This document shows, piece by piece, positions 22,375-31,099 of a DNA stretch of 64,000 nucleotides. This DNA is from CAMDPA01 sp963825625 (lineage in GTDB: Bacteria > Pseudomonadota > Alphaproteobacteria > Rhizobiales > Hyphomicrobiaceae), in the NCBI GenBank assembly GCA_963825625.1, contig CAWGUF010000010.1, positions 62,001 to 126,000 of the forward strand, written 5' to 3'. The notes under the pieces were generated by a model. It saw only the letters and a program-made list of their open reading frames with translations. It did no database searches and had not been told where the DNA came from. The translations under genes were made by a program, and so were the position numbers. Each line of letters opens with the position of its first letter. Position 1 is the stretch's first letter.

Positions 22375-22400
22375 CTACCGCTGCGATCTACCGCTGCGAT
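22375..22400. repeat. 13-bp tandem duplication at the end of the hpaB remnant
   Basis: CTACCGCTGCGAT occurs twice in tandem (22375-22387, 22388-22400). The duplication lies exactly where the HpaB-like frame ends and may mark the deletion join. Confidence 0.75.
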
Positions 22401-22576
22401 TTCCCGGGTTTGGCGACAGAACGCGCCGCATTACGGAACGCGGGATGCGTGCCCACATCCGCGACGCGTTCGCCGTAGATGTGGATTTCCCGCCCGTCAT
22501 GCAAGCTTTCCAGGTATTCGGCACCGGTAAATGGCCTGCCCGCCCCCGTGACGAAATCCTCCGGCCGCTTTGGCAT
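22388..22576 (-). pseudogene. 4-hydroxyphenylacetate 3-monooxygenase (HpaB-like) N-terminal stub
   Basis: From ATG 22576 the 62 residues PFTGAEYLESLHDGREIHIYG and THPAFRNAARSVA match the beginning of HpaB-family FADH2-dependent aromatic hydroxylases (normally 480-520 residues). After AARSVA the frame leaves the family and stops within 8 residues at a 13-bp tandem duplication. The rest of the gene is not found in the window. It lies just upstream of the AhpD-like gene on the same strand, in a region of aromatic-metabolism genes, so it is most likely the scar of a deletion. Confidence 0.7.
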
Positions 22577-22601
22577 CAAGCCCCCCATTGTGCGCCAGTG
22601 A

Positions 22602-24401
22602 TCAGGCCCCAGCTTTTACGGCCTTGACCGGCCGGCGCCGCGAGAACACACGGCGCACCATCAACAGCAGTATAATGATCCCTCCGCCCGCCAGCACGAG
22701 CGCTATGGGATGCTTGTCCCACAACAGGACCGGGCTGACACGACGCTCGTATACCAGCATCACATCATTCTTGAATCGGACCGCATCGAACCCTGTGTCG
22801 CTGCGAAGCATCATGGAAACGGCGGCGAGCTGGTCCCGGCTCGACAGCACTGCATCACGCACCCTGGGTACCGCGAGCACGTGCATTTTCGCCGGGCTGA
22901 CCGCCACCGCCTGCAACACCCTCTCCCGGGCCGCAGGAGTCAACCCGCCCAGATAAGCAGCAAAGGTTTCAAGCTCTGGCTCTGTGACGCTGCGCCCGAG
23001 TCCCCTGAGCTGATCGTCATCGAGCTCGAACAATGTATCGCGCGCGCTGCGCTTGATTCCAGCCAGTCTTATCGTCGCGAGACGATCCTCCAGTCCGATC
23101 AGCCTCTGCAGCTGCACACTCGAGAAATCGGCCGGCTGCGCCCGCCGATGCAGACCGAAATCGATCACGCGTTGCAGCGATGGCCCGGCAAGCGCCGACC
23201 ACTCCAGGCCGGCCTTGAGCGATCGCGTCTGGCGCGCGATCTCCATCCCCGGCTCCGATAAGCGGGTTACCGCCTCGGCCAATGTCCCGTCGGCCAGCCG
23301 CCGCAGCAGCGCGGCCTCCCCTTCCGATGCCAGCGCAAGTCCCACAACCTCGTCCAGTCGAGGCAGATCCGCCGGCTGCAATGTCTCCGTGTAGGCCCTG
23401 AACCCCTCGTGTCGTTCAGTCAGATCCACGACCTTGGTATGCGCCCGCTTGAAGTCGCGCCAGATCTCGATGACGCGGTCGCCGGTCGCACTGGCGATCT
23501 CCAGTGTGTGCGCCTGAATCTGCGCTTCGATTGCTTGTGCCAGTTCGCCCTTCACCGCATCTTTGGTCGCCTTGGATTTCATCTCCGTCGCAATGATCGG
23601 AAGCACGCCGTTTCGGAAGTCGTAGAGGTCCTTGGCGATCAGGATCAGCCCGACCCCGCCCGCGACGACGGATACGATCCGTCCCAGCACCGAGCCGACG
23701 ATACGTTGGCCGATTCGCGATGCGATCCTGGCGAGCTGCCGCCGCACGACGAGGATTACGGCGCCCGTGATCGCTCCCCCGCCCTCCGCCAGCATGGACC
23801 CGGACGATACCGCCGCCTCTCCCGCCTTGGCAGGATCGAGCTGGAACTCGCGGCCGGCATCCCGCGCGACCACGCCCGCAATCGTTGTCCCATAGCGAGG
23901 CCCAAGGAACGCCTTCAGGCATTGCAGTGCTGGATCGGCAGCGTCGCTGGTCGCCAATTCGATGGTTCGGCCCACTTGCCGCGCGACACCTGCGGTCAGT
24001 CCCTCGATCGCGGTCTTTGTCGCGTCCGCCCGGTAGACCCGCTCAGCCACCGCAACCGCAAGCTCTTTGGCCTTGTCCTGCGAGAAGATTGATCTGCTCT
24101 TCTCCCACAAGCTGGTCTCGCTGCTGACCTCTGCCGTGGCAAGGTCGACGCGCTTGTCCAGAACGTCATCCATGCCACTACGCCGCCACTCGTCTTCGAC
24201 GGCGGCGCGATAATTCACTTTGGATAACCCGGACTGGAGAGCCTTGGTCGTCAACGCTTCGATCGCCGTCTTGAACGAGCTCTCGTCCTGCGCCTGACAG
24301 GCCGCATATTCCGCCTTCGAGATTTGCCGGGCAGCAAGCGGCGCGGCCCCGGCCTGCATCAGCAACGAGATCGCCGTGAGCAGGCATACGCCCCGTCTCA
24401 T
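22602..24401 (-). CDS. uncharacterised secreted/membrane-anchored protein
   Basis: A 599-residue protein. ATG 24401 is preferred because it starts a signal peptide (MRRGVCLLTAISLLMQAGAA; cleavage likely near residue 25). The mature part is helical and rich in Ala, with a hydrophobic stretch near residues 240-275 (VSVVAGGVGLILIAKDLYDF) and a clear C-terminal transmembrane helix (ALVLAGGGIIILLLMVRRVF) followed by basic residues. I do not recognise the family. It is followed by the HpaB stub and AhpD-like gene on the same strand, and preceded by a 690-base gap. It is probably exported and anchored in the inner membrane by its C-terminus. Confidence 0.65.
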   Translation of the reverse strand: MRRGVCLLTAISLLMQAGAAPLAARQISKAEYAACQAQDESSFKTAIEALTTKALQSGLSKVNYRAAVEDEWRRSGMDDVLDKRVDLATAEVSSETSLWEKSRSIFSQDKAKELAVAVAERVYRADATKTAIEGLTAGVARQVGRTIELATSDAADPALQCLKAFLGPRYGTTIAGVVARDAGREFQLDPAKAGEAAVSSGSMLAEGGGAITGAVILVVRRQLARIASRIGQRIVGSVLGRIVSVVAGGVGLILIAKDLYDFRNGVLPIIATEMKSKATKDAVKGELAQAIEAQIQAHTLEIASATGDRVIEIWRDFKRAHTKVVDLTERHEGFRAYTETLQPADLPRLDEVVGLALASEGEAALLRRLADGTLAEAVTRLSEPGMEIARQTRSLKAGLEWSALAGPSLQRVIDFGLHRRAQPADFSSVQLQRLIGLEDRLATIRLAGIKRSARDTLFELDDDQLRGLGRSVTEPELETFAAYLGGLTPAARERVLQAVAVSPAKMHVLAVPRVRDAVLSSRDQLAAVSMMLRSDTGFDAVRFKNDVMLVYERRVSPVLLWDKHPIALVLAGGGIIILLLMVRRVFSRRRPVKAVKAGA

Positions 24402-25090
24402 GCCACGCGAACCCGGCCGACGACGACGAACGCCGGAGGATCCGGTAGATATGTTCGGGCGGATCGACGACTGGCGCATCGACGGGATTGGTCCTTGGCT
24501 TGAGTACGATCTGGGTCGGCTTGGCCTTCAGTCCATGGTCTGCAAAATGCGAGAGCAGAGCTGTCTATCCGTACCTGGCTAACCGAATAGGGAGGCACGG
24601 GTAGCCCTGGTCTGCGCGGCATCTGGCCTCAACTACAACCCCGCCACACTGGAGCCGGCGCTGCTGTCGGCAATCGCCTGCTTGTCATTATATATGAGCC
24701 CGGAATTGGCAAGAAGCATGGCGCTACTCCGCTGAACTAACGAGCATCCGGGCAAATCTGTTACTCGCCCCGCCCAACCGCGACCGCCCCCTCGACACCG
24801 CGAGAACTAAAATGTCATCCCAAGGGTCTGCGTCATTTCGCACAAGTGAAACATGAGGTCGTGCACGGCATTGACACAATTGTCGGTCTTCTCTGCGTCC
24901 GCGCCAGGTCAGCGACCCCACAGGGGCATACTGGCGGTGACAGCAGGATCAGAGGCTTGCGCCGGATGATGATCACCCGGAATTAACCAAACCTTGTGGC
25001 CTGGGCTGTGCCGCACTGTCGAACGAAGTATTGTACCGGGCTGACCGTACCGAGGGTGTTTGCGGCTTAAACTCAGTGGGTTTTGTAGAC
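24402..25090. other. 690-base intergenic region
   Basis: Only short overlapping frames without recognisable similarity are present. The region holds the divergent promoters for the minus-strand secreted protein and the plus-strand phosphatase. It is less GC-rich in the middle (TTATATATGAG near 24690). No RNA gene fold was recognised. Confidence 0.5.
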
Positions 25091-25846
25091 GTGTCGAGAT
25101 CGCGTGTGAGTTGCCATGTTTACGTCGATTTCGACGGCACCATCGTCCCCGGCGACGCCACCGATCGCATATTCGAGCGGTTCGCCCTTCCCCATTGGCG
25201 CGACGCGGAGCAGGAATGGCAGGACGGCCGGATTGGCTCTCGCGAGTGCATCGTACGTCAGGTTTCAGCGCTGCGGGGCAGCCCTGCCGATCTGCAATCG
25301 GCGCTGGACGACATCCAAATCGACCCGGCATTCCCGGATTTTGTGGCCTTCTGCCGTGACTTGGACATCGGCATCACGGTTGTCTCCGATGGATTCGACG
25401 TCGTGATAGCAGCGTTGTTGCGTCGCAATGGCCTGGATATCCCCTTCTACGCCAACCATCTGACACCTGTCTCGGATGGGCGCTGGCGTGTGACTTTCCC
25501 GCACGCGCGGGCCGCCTGTGTCTCCCTGTCGGGGCACTGCAAATGCTCCCAAACCGAGAGCAGCGAACCCAAACTGAAAGTCGTCGTTGGCGATGGCCGC
25601 TCTGACTTCTGCATAGCAGGTCGTGCCGACCTGGTTCTCGCCAAGGCGACGTTGCTGCGCCTGTGCCAGAACGCAAGCACACCTTGCACACCATTTGAGA
25701 ATTTCTCGGACGTCAAGGCGGTGCTCAAGGAATGGCTTGCCGAAGACCCGGCGAAATCGCCGGCGGCAGCCGCCAAGGCACGAGCAGCATTCACCAAGAA
25801 CTATGTAACGGGCACAGGCAGCCAGGAGGCGATATTCGGTTCATGA
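25091..25846 (+). CDS. MtnX-like HAD-IB phosphatase
   Basis: About 251 residues. The HAD motifs are visible: DFDGT (motif I nucleophile Asp), VVSDGFD (motif II), a basic region, and VVGDGRSDFC (motif IV acidic pair). The layout matches MtnX-type phosphatases, named for 2-hydroxy-3-keto-5-methylthiopentenyl-1-phosphate phosphatase of methionine salvage, although no other salvage gene is nearby so the substrate is open. GTG 25091 is the likely start; a TTG at 25031 would add 20 residues of no family similarity. It precedes three alpha/beta hydrolase genes on the same strand, which may form a functional group. Confidence 0.75.
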   Translation: MSRSRVSCHVYVDFDGTIVPGDATDRIFERFALPHWRDAEQEWQDGRIGSRECIVRQVSALRGSPADLQSALDDIQIDPAFPDFVAFCRDLDIGITVVSDGFDVVIAALLRRNGLDIPFYANHLTPVSDGRWRVTFPHARAACVSLSGHCKCSQTESSEPKLKVVVGDGRSDFCIAGRADLVLAKATLLRLCQNASTPCTPFENFSDVKAVLKEWLAEDPAKSPAAAAKARAAFTKNYVTGTGSQEAIFGS

Positions 25847-26002
25847 GGCACCCTCGCAACCTGCTCGGAAGCTGATAAGGCGCTGAAGGGGACGCATGGG
25901 GGCAAGAAGAAAACTGCACCGTGGCGACGCCGATCGGAGTGTGGTGGCTCTGACAGCGTACTTGCGTCCCCAAGCGGAAAAGAACGCGGAATTACGAAAA
26001 CG

Positions 26003-26914
26003 ATGACTGGCACTCACGCACTGGGCGGCAGCACCTTCGACAAGGGCAGCCGAACTGGATTTCTGCTGATCCACGGCCTCGGAGGCACCCCCTCCGAGCT
26101 GCGTTTCGTCGCGCGCGGCCTGGCCCGCGCGGGTTTCACCGTCTACTGCTGCCAGCTGGCCGGCCACGGCCTGTCCTATCAGGAGTTGCAGCACTCCACA
26201 TGGCGTGAGTGGTACAGCAGCGCCGAGCAGGCTCTTGCCCGTCTACAGGATCATTGCGACGTCATCATTGCAGGCGGCCTGTCGACAGGCGCATTATTGT
26301 CCATGCATTTGGCGGCGCAGCGTCCAAACGAGGTCCACGGGCTCGCGCTCTACGCCCCCAGCCTTCGGCTCGATGGCTGGGCGATGCCCTGGTACATGCG
26401 CCTCCTGCATCTCATCCGTCCGACCCCGATACCGATCGAGATCCGGCTCCCGGAATGCGAGCCGTACGGCCTGAAGGACGAGCGCGTTCGCCAGCTCGTC
26501 GTGCAGGCCATGCTCAGCGGTGATCCCCGTCAGGCCGGCTACTGGGGCACGCCCTTGCGCACATTGGCCAACTTCAACAGCCTTTCCGCGGTTGTGGACC
26601 GGGAGTTGGCGTCCATCGTGGCACCGACCTTGATCATCCACCCGCGAGAGGACGATATCGCCAGCCTGGGCAATGCCTTCCGCATTCAGAAGCGGGTATC
26701 CGGCCTCGTCGAGCTGGTGGTCCTGGACGACAGCTACCACATCGTCACGCTCGATCGTCAGCGACATGTCGTAATGGATCGCACGGTCGCCTTCGCCGCA
26801 CATTTGGAGCAGCAGCTCGCTGGTACCGACAGCAAGATCGAGCGCACCTCGACAACACTGCGGGACCAGCAATCCCTGGCACGGTCCATGCGTAGGGCTC
26901 AGGGGGGAGGTTAG
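26003..26914 (+). CDS. alpha/beta hydrolase, carboxylesterase/monoacylglycerol-lipase type (copy 1 of 3)
   Basis: A 303-residue protein from ATG 26003. It has the oxyanion-hole HGLGG (residues 24-28), nucleophile Ser94 in GGLSTG, the acid in HPREDD (217-218) and catalytic His246 in DDSYHIVTLD, so all triad residues are present. The family cleaves short-chain esters or monoacylglycerols; some relatives are acyl-transferring. It has no signal peptide. It is the first of three related genes in tandem, sharing the same SYH-x-VTLDRQR motif. Similar sequences exist as esterases, but the natural substrate is unknown. Confidence 0.85.
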   Translation: MTGTHALGGSTFDKGSRTGFLLIHGLGGTPSELRFVARGLARAGFTVYCCQLAGHGLSYQELQHSTWREWYSSAEQALARLQDHCDVIIAGGLSTGALLSMHLAAQRPNEVHGLALYAPSLRLDGWAMPWYMRLLHLIRPTPIPIEIRLPECEPYGLKDERVRQLVVQAMLSGDPRQAGYWGTPLRTLANFNSLSAVVDRELASIVAPTLIIHPREDDIASLGNAFRIQKRVSGLVELVVLDDSYHIVTLDRQRHVVMDRTVAFAAHLEQQLAGTDSKIERTSTTLRDQQSLARSMRRAQGGG

Positions 26915-27033
26915 CAGCCGGCTGCCGAGCGCACCGACTGCAACATGGATGACAAATCGGGTCCGGACCAACGTCCAGGACCGGCCCGAGACTGGGGGAC
27001 TGCTGCAACCCTAGCTGAAGGTTTCTTGGACGC

Positions 27034-27903
27034 ATGACGACAACTGACCACGGAATGTTCATCCCTGGCGGCAGCACTGGCTTCATACTGATCCACGGCA
27101 TGAGCGGAACGCCGGTTGAAATGCGCTACATCGCCAATGGATTGGCGCGCTCCGGATGCACCGTTTCCGTACCACAGCTCGCTGGTCATTGCGGCACATT
27201 GGAACAATTGCGCTCAAGCAGCTGGCAGGACTGGCTCGCCAGCGTCGAAACCTCGCTTGACGAATTGCGCAAGACCTGTGACCACGTCTTCGTTGGCGGC
27301 CTGTCCATGGGTGCGGTCTTGGCGCTGAAGGTCGCCGCCCGCAACCCTGACATTATCCGAGGCACGGCACTTTACGCTCCGACGCTCTGGCTCGATGGCT
27401 GGGGCGTGCCGGCCTACGCACGTCTCTTCCGCCTTGTCCGCCACAAATGGTTCGCCGACCTTTTGCACTTCTCGGAGCAGCCCCCCTACGGTATCAAGGA
27501 TCCGCGGCTGCGCCGGCTCATCGCCGAAGCTTTGAACAGCGGTGACCCTGGAAAAGCAGGCTTCCTGAGCATTCCTGGCGGGCTCTTGCTGGAATTGCGG
27601 TGGCTTGTGAAGAGCGTCAAGGCGGATCTGCCAGGCATTACGCAACCGGCACTTGTGCTCCACCCTCGCCAGGACGACCGCGCCAGCCTGCGCAACCCCA
27701 CCTATCTCGAACGCAACCTTGGCGGCCGCGTAGAAACCGTAGTGTTGGAGGACAGCTATCACATCGTTACATTGGATCGCCAACGCCACATCGTTCTGAC
27801 AAGGACCGAGGCTTTCGTTGACGCCGTATTGGGTGAGCTTGCTGGCCGCACTGCACCAGCCCGTCAGCTCGGCTCCGGCGGAAAGCCAAGCGCCGTAGCG
27901 TGA
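27034..27903 (+). CDS. alpha/beta hydrolase, carboxylesterase type (copy 2 of 3)
   Basis: A 289-residue paralogue of the preceding gene, from ATG 27034, 119 bases downstream. Triad residues are present: HGMSG oxyanion loop, nucleophile Ser91 in GGLSMG, HPRQDD acidic segment and His in EDSYHIVTLD. By eye it is clearly related to copies 1 and 3 over its full length. Cytoplasmic by lack of a signal. It is likely an esterase or lipase-like enzyme of unknown substrate. Confidence 0.85.
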   Translation: MTTTDHGMFIPGGSTGFILIHGMSGTPVEMRYIANGLARSGCTVSVPQLAGHCGTLEQLRSSSWQDWLASVETSLDELRKTCDHVFVGGLSMGAVLALKVAARNPDIIRGTALYAPTLWLDGWGVPAYARLFRLVRHKWFADLLHFSEQPPYGIKDPRLRRLIAEALNSGDPGKAGFLSIPGGLLLELRWLVKSVKADLPGITQPALVLHPRQDDRASLRNPTYLERNLGGRVETVVLEDSYHIVTLDRQRHIVLTRTEAFVDAVLGELAGRTAPARQLGSGGKPSAVA

Positions 27904-28027
27904 CATTGGATTGAACGAAAAAAGCCCGCTACCCATTCAGGCGTCATAGCATTGCAACCTAGACCCATCAGTCTGATCTTTAAACGCATTAAAATGTCCA
28001 CTACGACGAATCAGGAAAGCACTGGCA

Positions 28028-28882
28028 ATGACCACCCCCGAGAAATGTGGTGTCGAGATCGCCGACCTGATGTTTGAAGGCGGCCCGGACGGCGTATTGC
28101 TGATCCATAGGCTGGGTGGCACCCCGGCGGAATTTTCCTTTATCGCCGAAGGCCTCGCCAACATCGGCATGACCGTTTCCTGCCCTCTGCTGTATGGCCA
28201 CGGCGGCTCACGCGCTCTGCTTGGCGCCACCACGTGGGAACACTGGTATGGAACCGTGGAAAAGGCACACGATGACCTGAGCCAGCGTTGCCGCAGCGTT
28301 CTTGTGGGCGGCCTCGGGGTCGGCGCCCTGCTGGCACTCAAATTGGCAACGGAGAGACGATCTGCGGTTGACGGAATAACCTTGTTCTCGCCCACCATTT
28401 GGCCGAACGGATGGGCCATGCCTTGGTATTCGAATGCCTTGCGGATGCTTGACAGCAAGCAGTTGGCAAACCTGATCCGGTTCGATGAGCGTCCGCCCTA
28501 TGGCATCAAGGACGAAAACCTGCGTCGCTCCATGTTCGAAGCTCAGACCCAGGACGGTCGCCCAAGTGACGATATCATGGGCCGCGTCGGTGGCGCCCTG
28601 CTCGAGGTCAAATGGTTGGCCCGTAACGTGCTGCCCAAATTGGCAGCGGTGACCCAGCCCTGCTTGATCTTCCATCCCCGTCACGATGATCGCTCACGCC
28701 TGTCTGTCAGCCAGATGCTGCAGAAGCGGCTCGGCGGCATTGTCGATCTGATCGTGCTCGAGGATAGCTACCACCTAGTCACCCTGGACCGTCAGCGCGA
28801 GCTCGTGTTGGACCGGCTGCAGACATTCGCTTCCGGTCTGCCATCCCCGGCAAGGACGGCGGCAGGCCCCACGCCCGCATGA
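28028..28882 (+). CDS. alpha/beta hydrolase paralogue lacking the catalytic serine (copy 3 of 3)
   Basis: A 284-residue protein from ATG 28028, homologous along its length to the two preceding esterases. The nucleophile elbow reads GGLGVG with Gly97 where the others have Ser, and the oxyanion loop reads HRLGG instead of HGxxG. The acidic HPRHDD and the DSYHLVTLD His remain. The reading frame is intact, so this is not simple decay: it looks like a pseudoenzyme that could bind or regulate its catalytic paralogues. Alternatively these two codons could be wrong, but two independent changes in the active site make that less likely. Confidence 0.8.
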   Translation: MTTPEKCGVEIADLMFEGGPDGVLLIHRLGGTPAEFSFIAEGLANIGMTVSCPLLYGHGGSRALLGATTWEHWYGTVEKAHDDLSQRCRSVLVGGLGVGALLALKLATERRSAVDGITLFSPTIWPNGWAMPWYSNALRMLDSKQLANLIRFDERPPYGIKDENLRRSMFEAQTQDGRPSDDIMGRVGGALLEVKWLARNVLPKLAAVTQPCLIFHPRHDDRSRLSVSQMLQKRLGGIVDLIVLEDSYHLVTLDRQRELVLDRLQTFASGLPSPARTAAGPTPA

Positions 28883-28941
28883 ATCGCGGCTGGGCGGCAA
28901 ATGCCTTTCAGCCGGCACCGCTCCCGCCACCCAACCCGTAA

Positions 28942-30192
28942 TCATCGACGGGATTTGCCACGCCGCAGCACCGCGACGACCTCGACATGGGCGCTCCACA
29001 CGAACTGATCGATCGGCGTAACCGCATCCAGCACATAGCCGCCATCGACAAGGCTTCGAACATCCCGCGCCAGCGTTGCAGGATTGCAGGAAACGGCAAT
29101 CACGACCGGCACCTGCGATCGGCCCAGCGCCTCCGCCTGGGCCAGCGCTCCGATCCGCGGCGGATCGAAAACGACCGCCTCGATACCGGCCAACTCCAGG
29201 CGTGACAGCGGCTCCCGCATCAGGTCGCGGACCTTTGCCTCGATCGGCTTGCAGCCCGCCGCTCCTGCCGCCGCCGCCTTTAACGCTCCGATCGCTTCAC
29301 TGGCACTGTCGATGGCCAGCACCCGAGCTTTGCGCGCCAGCACGAAGCTGAATGTACCGACACCGGCAAACAGGTCAGCAACCCGTTTCGCTTTGCCTGC
29401 GGCTGCCGTCACCAGCGTGCCGATCGCCGCCTCTGCCTCGCCCGAGGCCTGGACAAAATCGCCCGGCGGAACTTCCACCTCCACACCATCGAAACACAAT
29501 ACAGGTCTGACGTTGAGCAAAGCGATCTCACCATTGACCGTCAGTCTGGCAACGCCACGTATCGCTGCCGAGCGGCCAAGGCTGGCCAACGCGGCAGCCT
29601 CGGGCATGCCCGAAAGCCCGGTGACGTTGATATCGAGCCCGGTCTGCGTCGCCAGAACTGTAAATCTGGCCGCTCCAGCCGATGGCAGCAGCATGCCGGC
29701 CATCTCCCTGAGCCTGGGCAGCGCATCCAGCAATTCCGGCCGCATGATCCTGCAATCTCCCAGATCGACGAGATCGCGCGTACCGGCCGCATGGAAGCCC
29801 AGCACAATTCTGCCCGCGCTGCGCCGCGCCTCGAGCACCACCCGGCGGCGCGACGACGGCGCGATCTCGACCAGCTCGGCGACCGGCGCATCCAGCCCGC
29901 GATGCCTGAACGCCTGGATCACCGCCTCCCGCTTCCAGCCCGCGTAAAGCTGCGGCCCCATGTGTTGCGCCACGCAACCGCCACACACGCCGAAATGCTG
30001 ACAGGCAGGTGCGACACGCTCGACGCTGGGACTGACAATCTGCTTCAATATAGCCCGGTCTCCGATGACGGAGATCGCTACCCGCTCGCCAGGCAGCGCG
30101 CCGCGCACGTAGACCGGCCCATCGCCCCGATCGGCTACACCATCCCCCTGCGCGCCAAGCCGCTTGATTTCGACGATGTCGGCCTCAGCCAT
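28942..30192 (-). CDS. class I SAM-dependent RNA methyltransferase, RlmD/TrmA (uracil-5) family
   Basis: A 416-residue protein from ATG 30192. It has an N-terminal TRAM-like domain (VEIKRLGAQGDGVA), an iron-sulfur Cys cluster (CQHFGVCGGC), the SAM-binding segment DLFAGVGTFSFVLA, the DPPRIG motif IV and the catalytic SCNPATLARD near the C-terminus. These enzymes methylate C5 of uridine in 23S rRNA or tRNA; which uridine is not decidable. The start overlaps the end of the tlyA gene by 8 bases (30185-30192), so the pair is translationally coupled. Confidence 0.92.
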   Translation of the reverse strand: MAEADIVEIKRLGAQGDGVADRGDGPVYVRGALPGERVAISVIGDRAILKQIVSPSVERVAPACQHFGVCGGCVAQHMGPQLYAGWKREAVIQAFRHRGLDAPVAELVEIAPSSRRRVVLEARRSAGRIVLGFHAAGTRDLVDLGDCRIMRPELLDALPRLREMAGMLLPSAGAARFTVLATQTGLDINVTGLSGMPEAAALASLGRSAAIRGVARLTVNGEIALLNVRPVLCFDGVEVEVPPGDFVQASGEAEAAIGTLVTAAAGKAKRVADLFAGVGTFSFVLARKARVLAIDSASEAIGALKAAAAGAAGCKPIEAKVRDLMREPLSRLELAGIEAVVFDPPRIGALAQAEALGRSQVPVVIAVSCNPATLARDVRSLVDGGYVLDAVTPIDQFVWSAHVEVVAVLRRGKSRR

Positions 30193-30925
30193 CGCACCTC
30201 GCCCCGATCAGGAATTCGATATTGCCGTTCCCCCCCGCGATGGGTGACGGAATGACCCCGACGCTTCGCCACGCCGGCAGGGCATCGATCCATGCTTCGA
30301 CTCTTGCCACTGCCTCTGCCCTTGCCGCTTCGCTGCGCACGATGCCCCCCTTGCCGATACGTTCCCTGCCGACCTCGAACTGAGGCTTGACCAGAGCGAC
30401 CAGCCAGGCCCCTGGAGCAGGCAGCCGCTGCAGCACTGGCCCCAGCACCTTGACCACCGAGATGAAGCTGACATCCGCCACCACCGCACCTATCGGCTCC
30501 GGCACAATCGCCGCATCGAGCGAGCGCGCATCCAATCCTTCCAGATTAGCGACCCTGGGATCCTCGCGAAGCAGCGGATCGAGTTGTCCATGCCCGACAT
30601 CCACCGCGTAGACCCGCCGCGCACCCCGTTCTATCAGCACCTGCGTAAAGCCACCCGACGAAGCACCGATATCCAGGGCGACAAGTCCCGCCGGCTCGAA
30701 CCCGAAACGATCGAGAGCCGCAACCAGCTTGAGACCACCCCGCGACACCCAGGGCTGCGCATCGGCCGCAACCGATATCTCAGCATCGAATGATACCTCC
30801 AGCCCGGCCTTGGTCGCGACACTGCCTTTGACCGAGACACAACCTCTCAGAATGAGATCTCTCGCTTGCGAGCGCGTGCGCGCAAGCCGACGTTCCACCA
30901 GAACTTGATCGAGACGGCCCTTCAT
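30185..30925 (-). CDS. tlyA: TlyA family rRNA (cytidine-2'-O)-methyltransferase
   Basis: A 246-residue protein from ATG 30925. An N-terminal S4 RNA-binding domain (RLDQVLVERRLARTRSQARDLI is split over residues 4-25) is followed by an FtsJ-like Rossmann domain with VSRGGLKL, LDIGASSGGFTQ and ADVSFISV. TlyA methylates 16S and/or 23S rRNA cytidines and affects capreomycin sensitivity in mycobacteria. In many alphaproteobacteria it sits between dxs and the RlmD-type gene; dxs is absent here, where a DMT transporter diverges upstream. Confidence 0.92.
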   Translation of the reverse strand: MKGRLDQVLVERRLARTRSQARDLILRGCVSVKGSVATKAGLEVSFDAEISVAADAQPWVSRGGLKLVAALDRFGFEPAGLVALDIGASSGGFTQVLIERGARRVYAVDVGHGQLDPLLREDPRVANLEGLDARSLDAAIVPEPIGAVVADVSFISVVKVLGPVLQRLPAPGAWLVALVKPQFEVGRERIGKGGIVRSEAARAEAVARVEAWIDALPAWRSVGVIPSPIAGGNGNIEFLIGARCDG

Positions 30926-31099
30926 TGCCGCCACCCTATCGCATTTCCGCCGCAGCGGCTGCAAACGTCGCTATTGGGTCTCGACACATCACGCATGGGG
31001 CCATTCGCCTCTTGCGCTTCCCCCCTCTGCCTGGAGATATGCGCTGTCCGGCTCCAGTTGGAGCTGCAGGTCGCCCGGCTCCACCAACTCAGGTTTTCC

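Noticed and set aside
22602..24401. Colicin-like or pore-forming toxin reading of the 599-residue protein, from its hydrophobic segments
   Set aside because: It has a signal peptide and a C-terminal anchor and no immunity-like gene beside it; no motif supports a toxin.
24402..25090. tRNA or small RNA gene in the 690-base gap
   Set aside because: No T-loop consensus (GTTCGAATC-like) or cloverleaf could be drawn.
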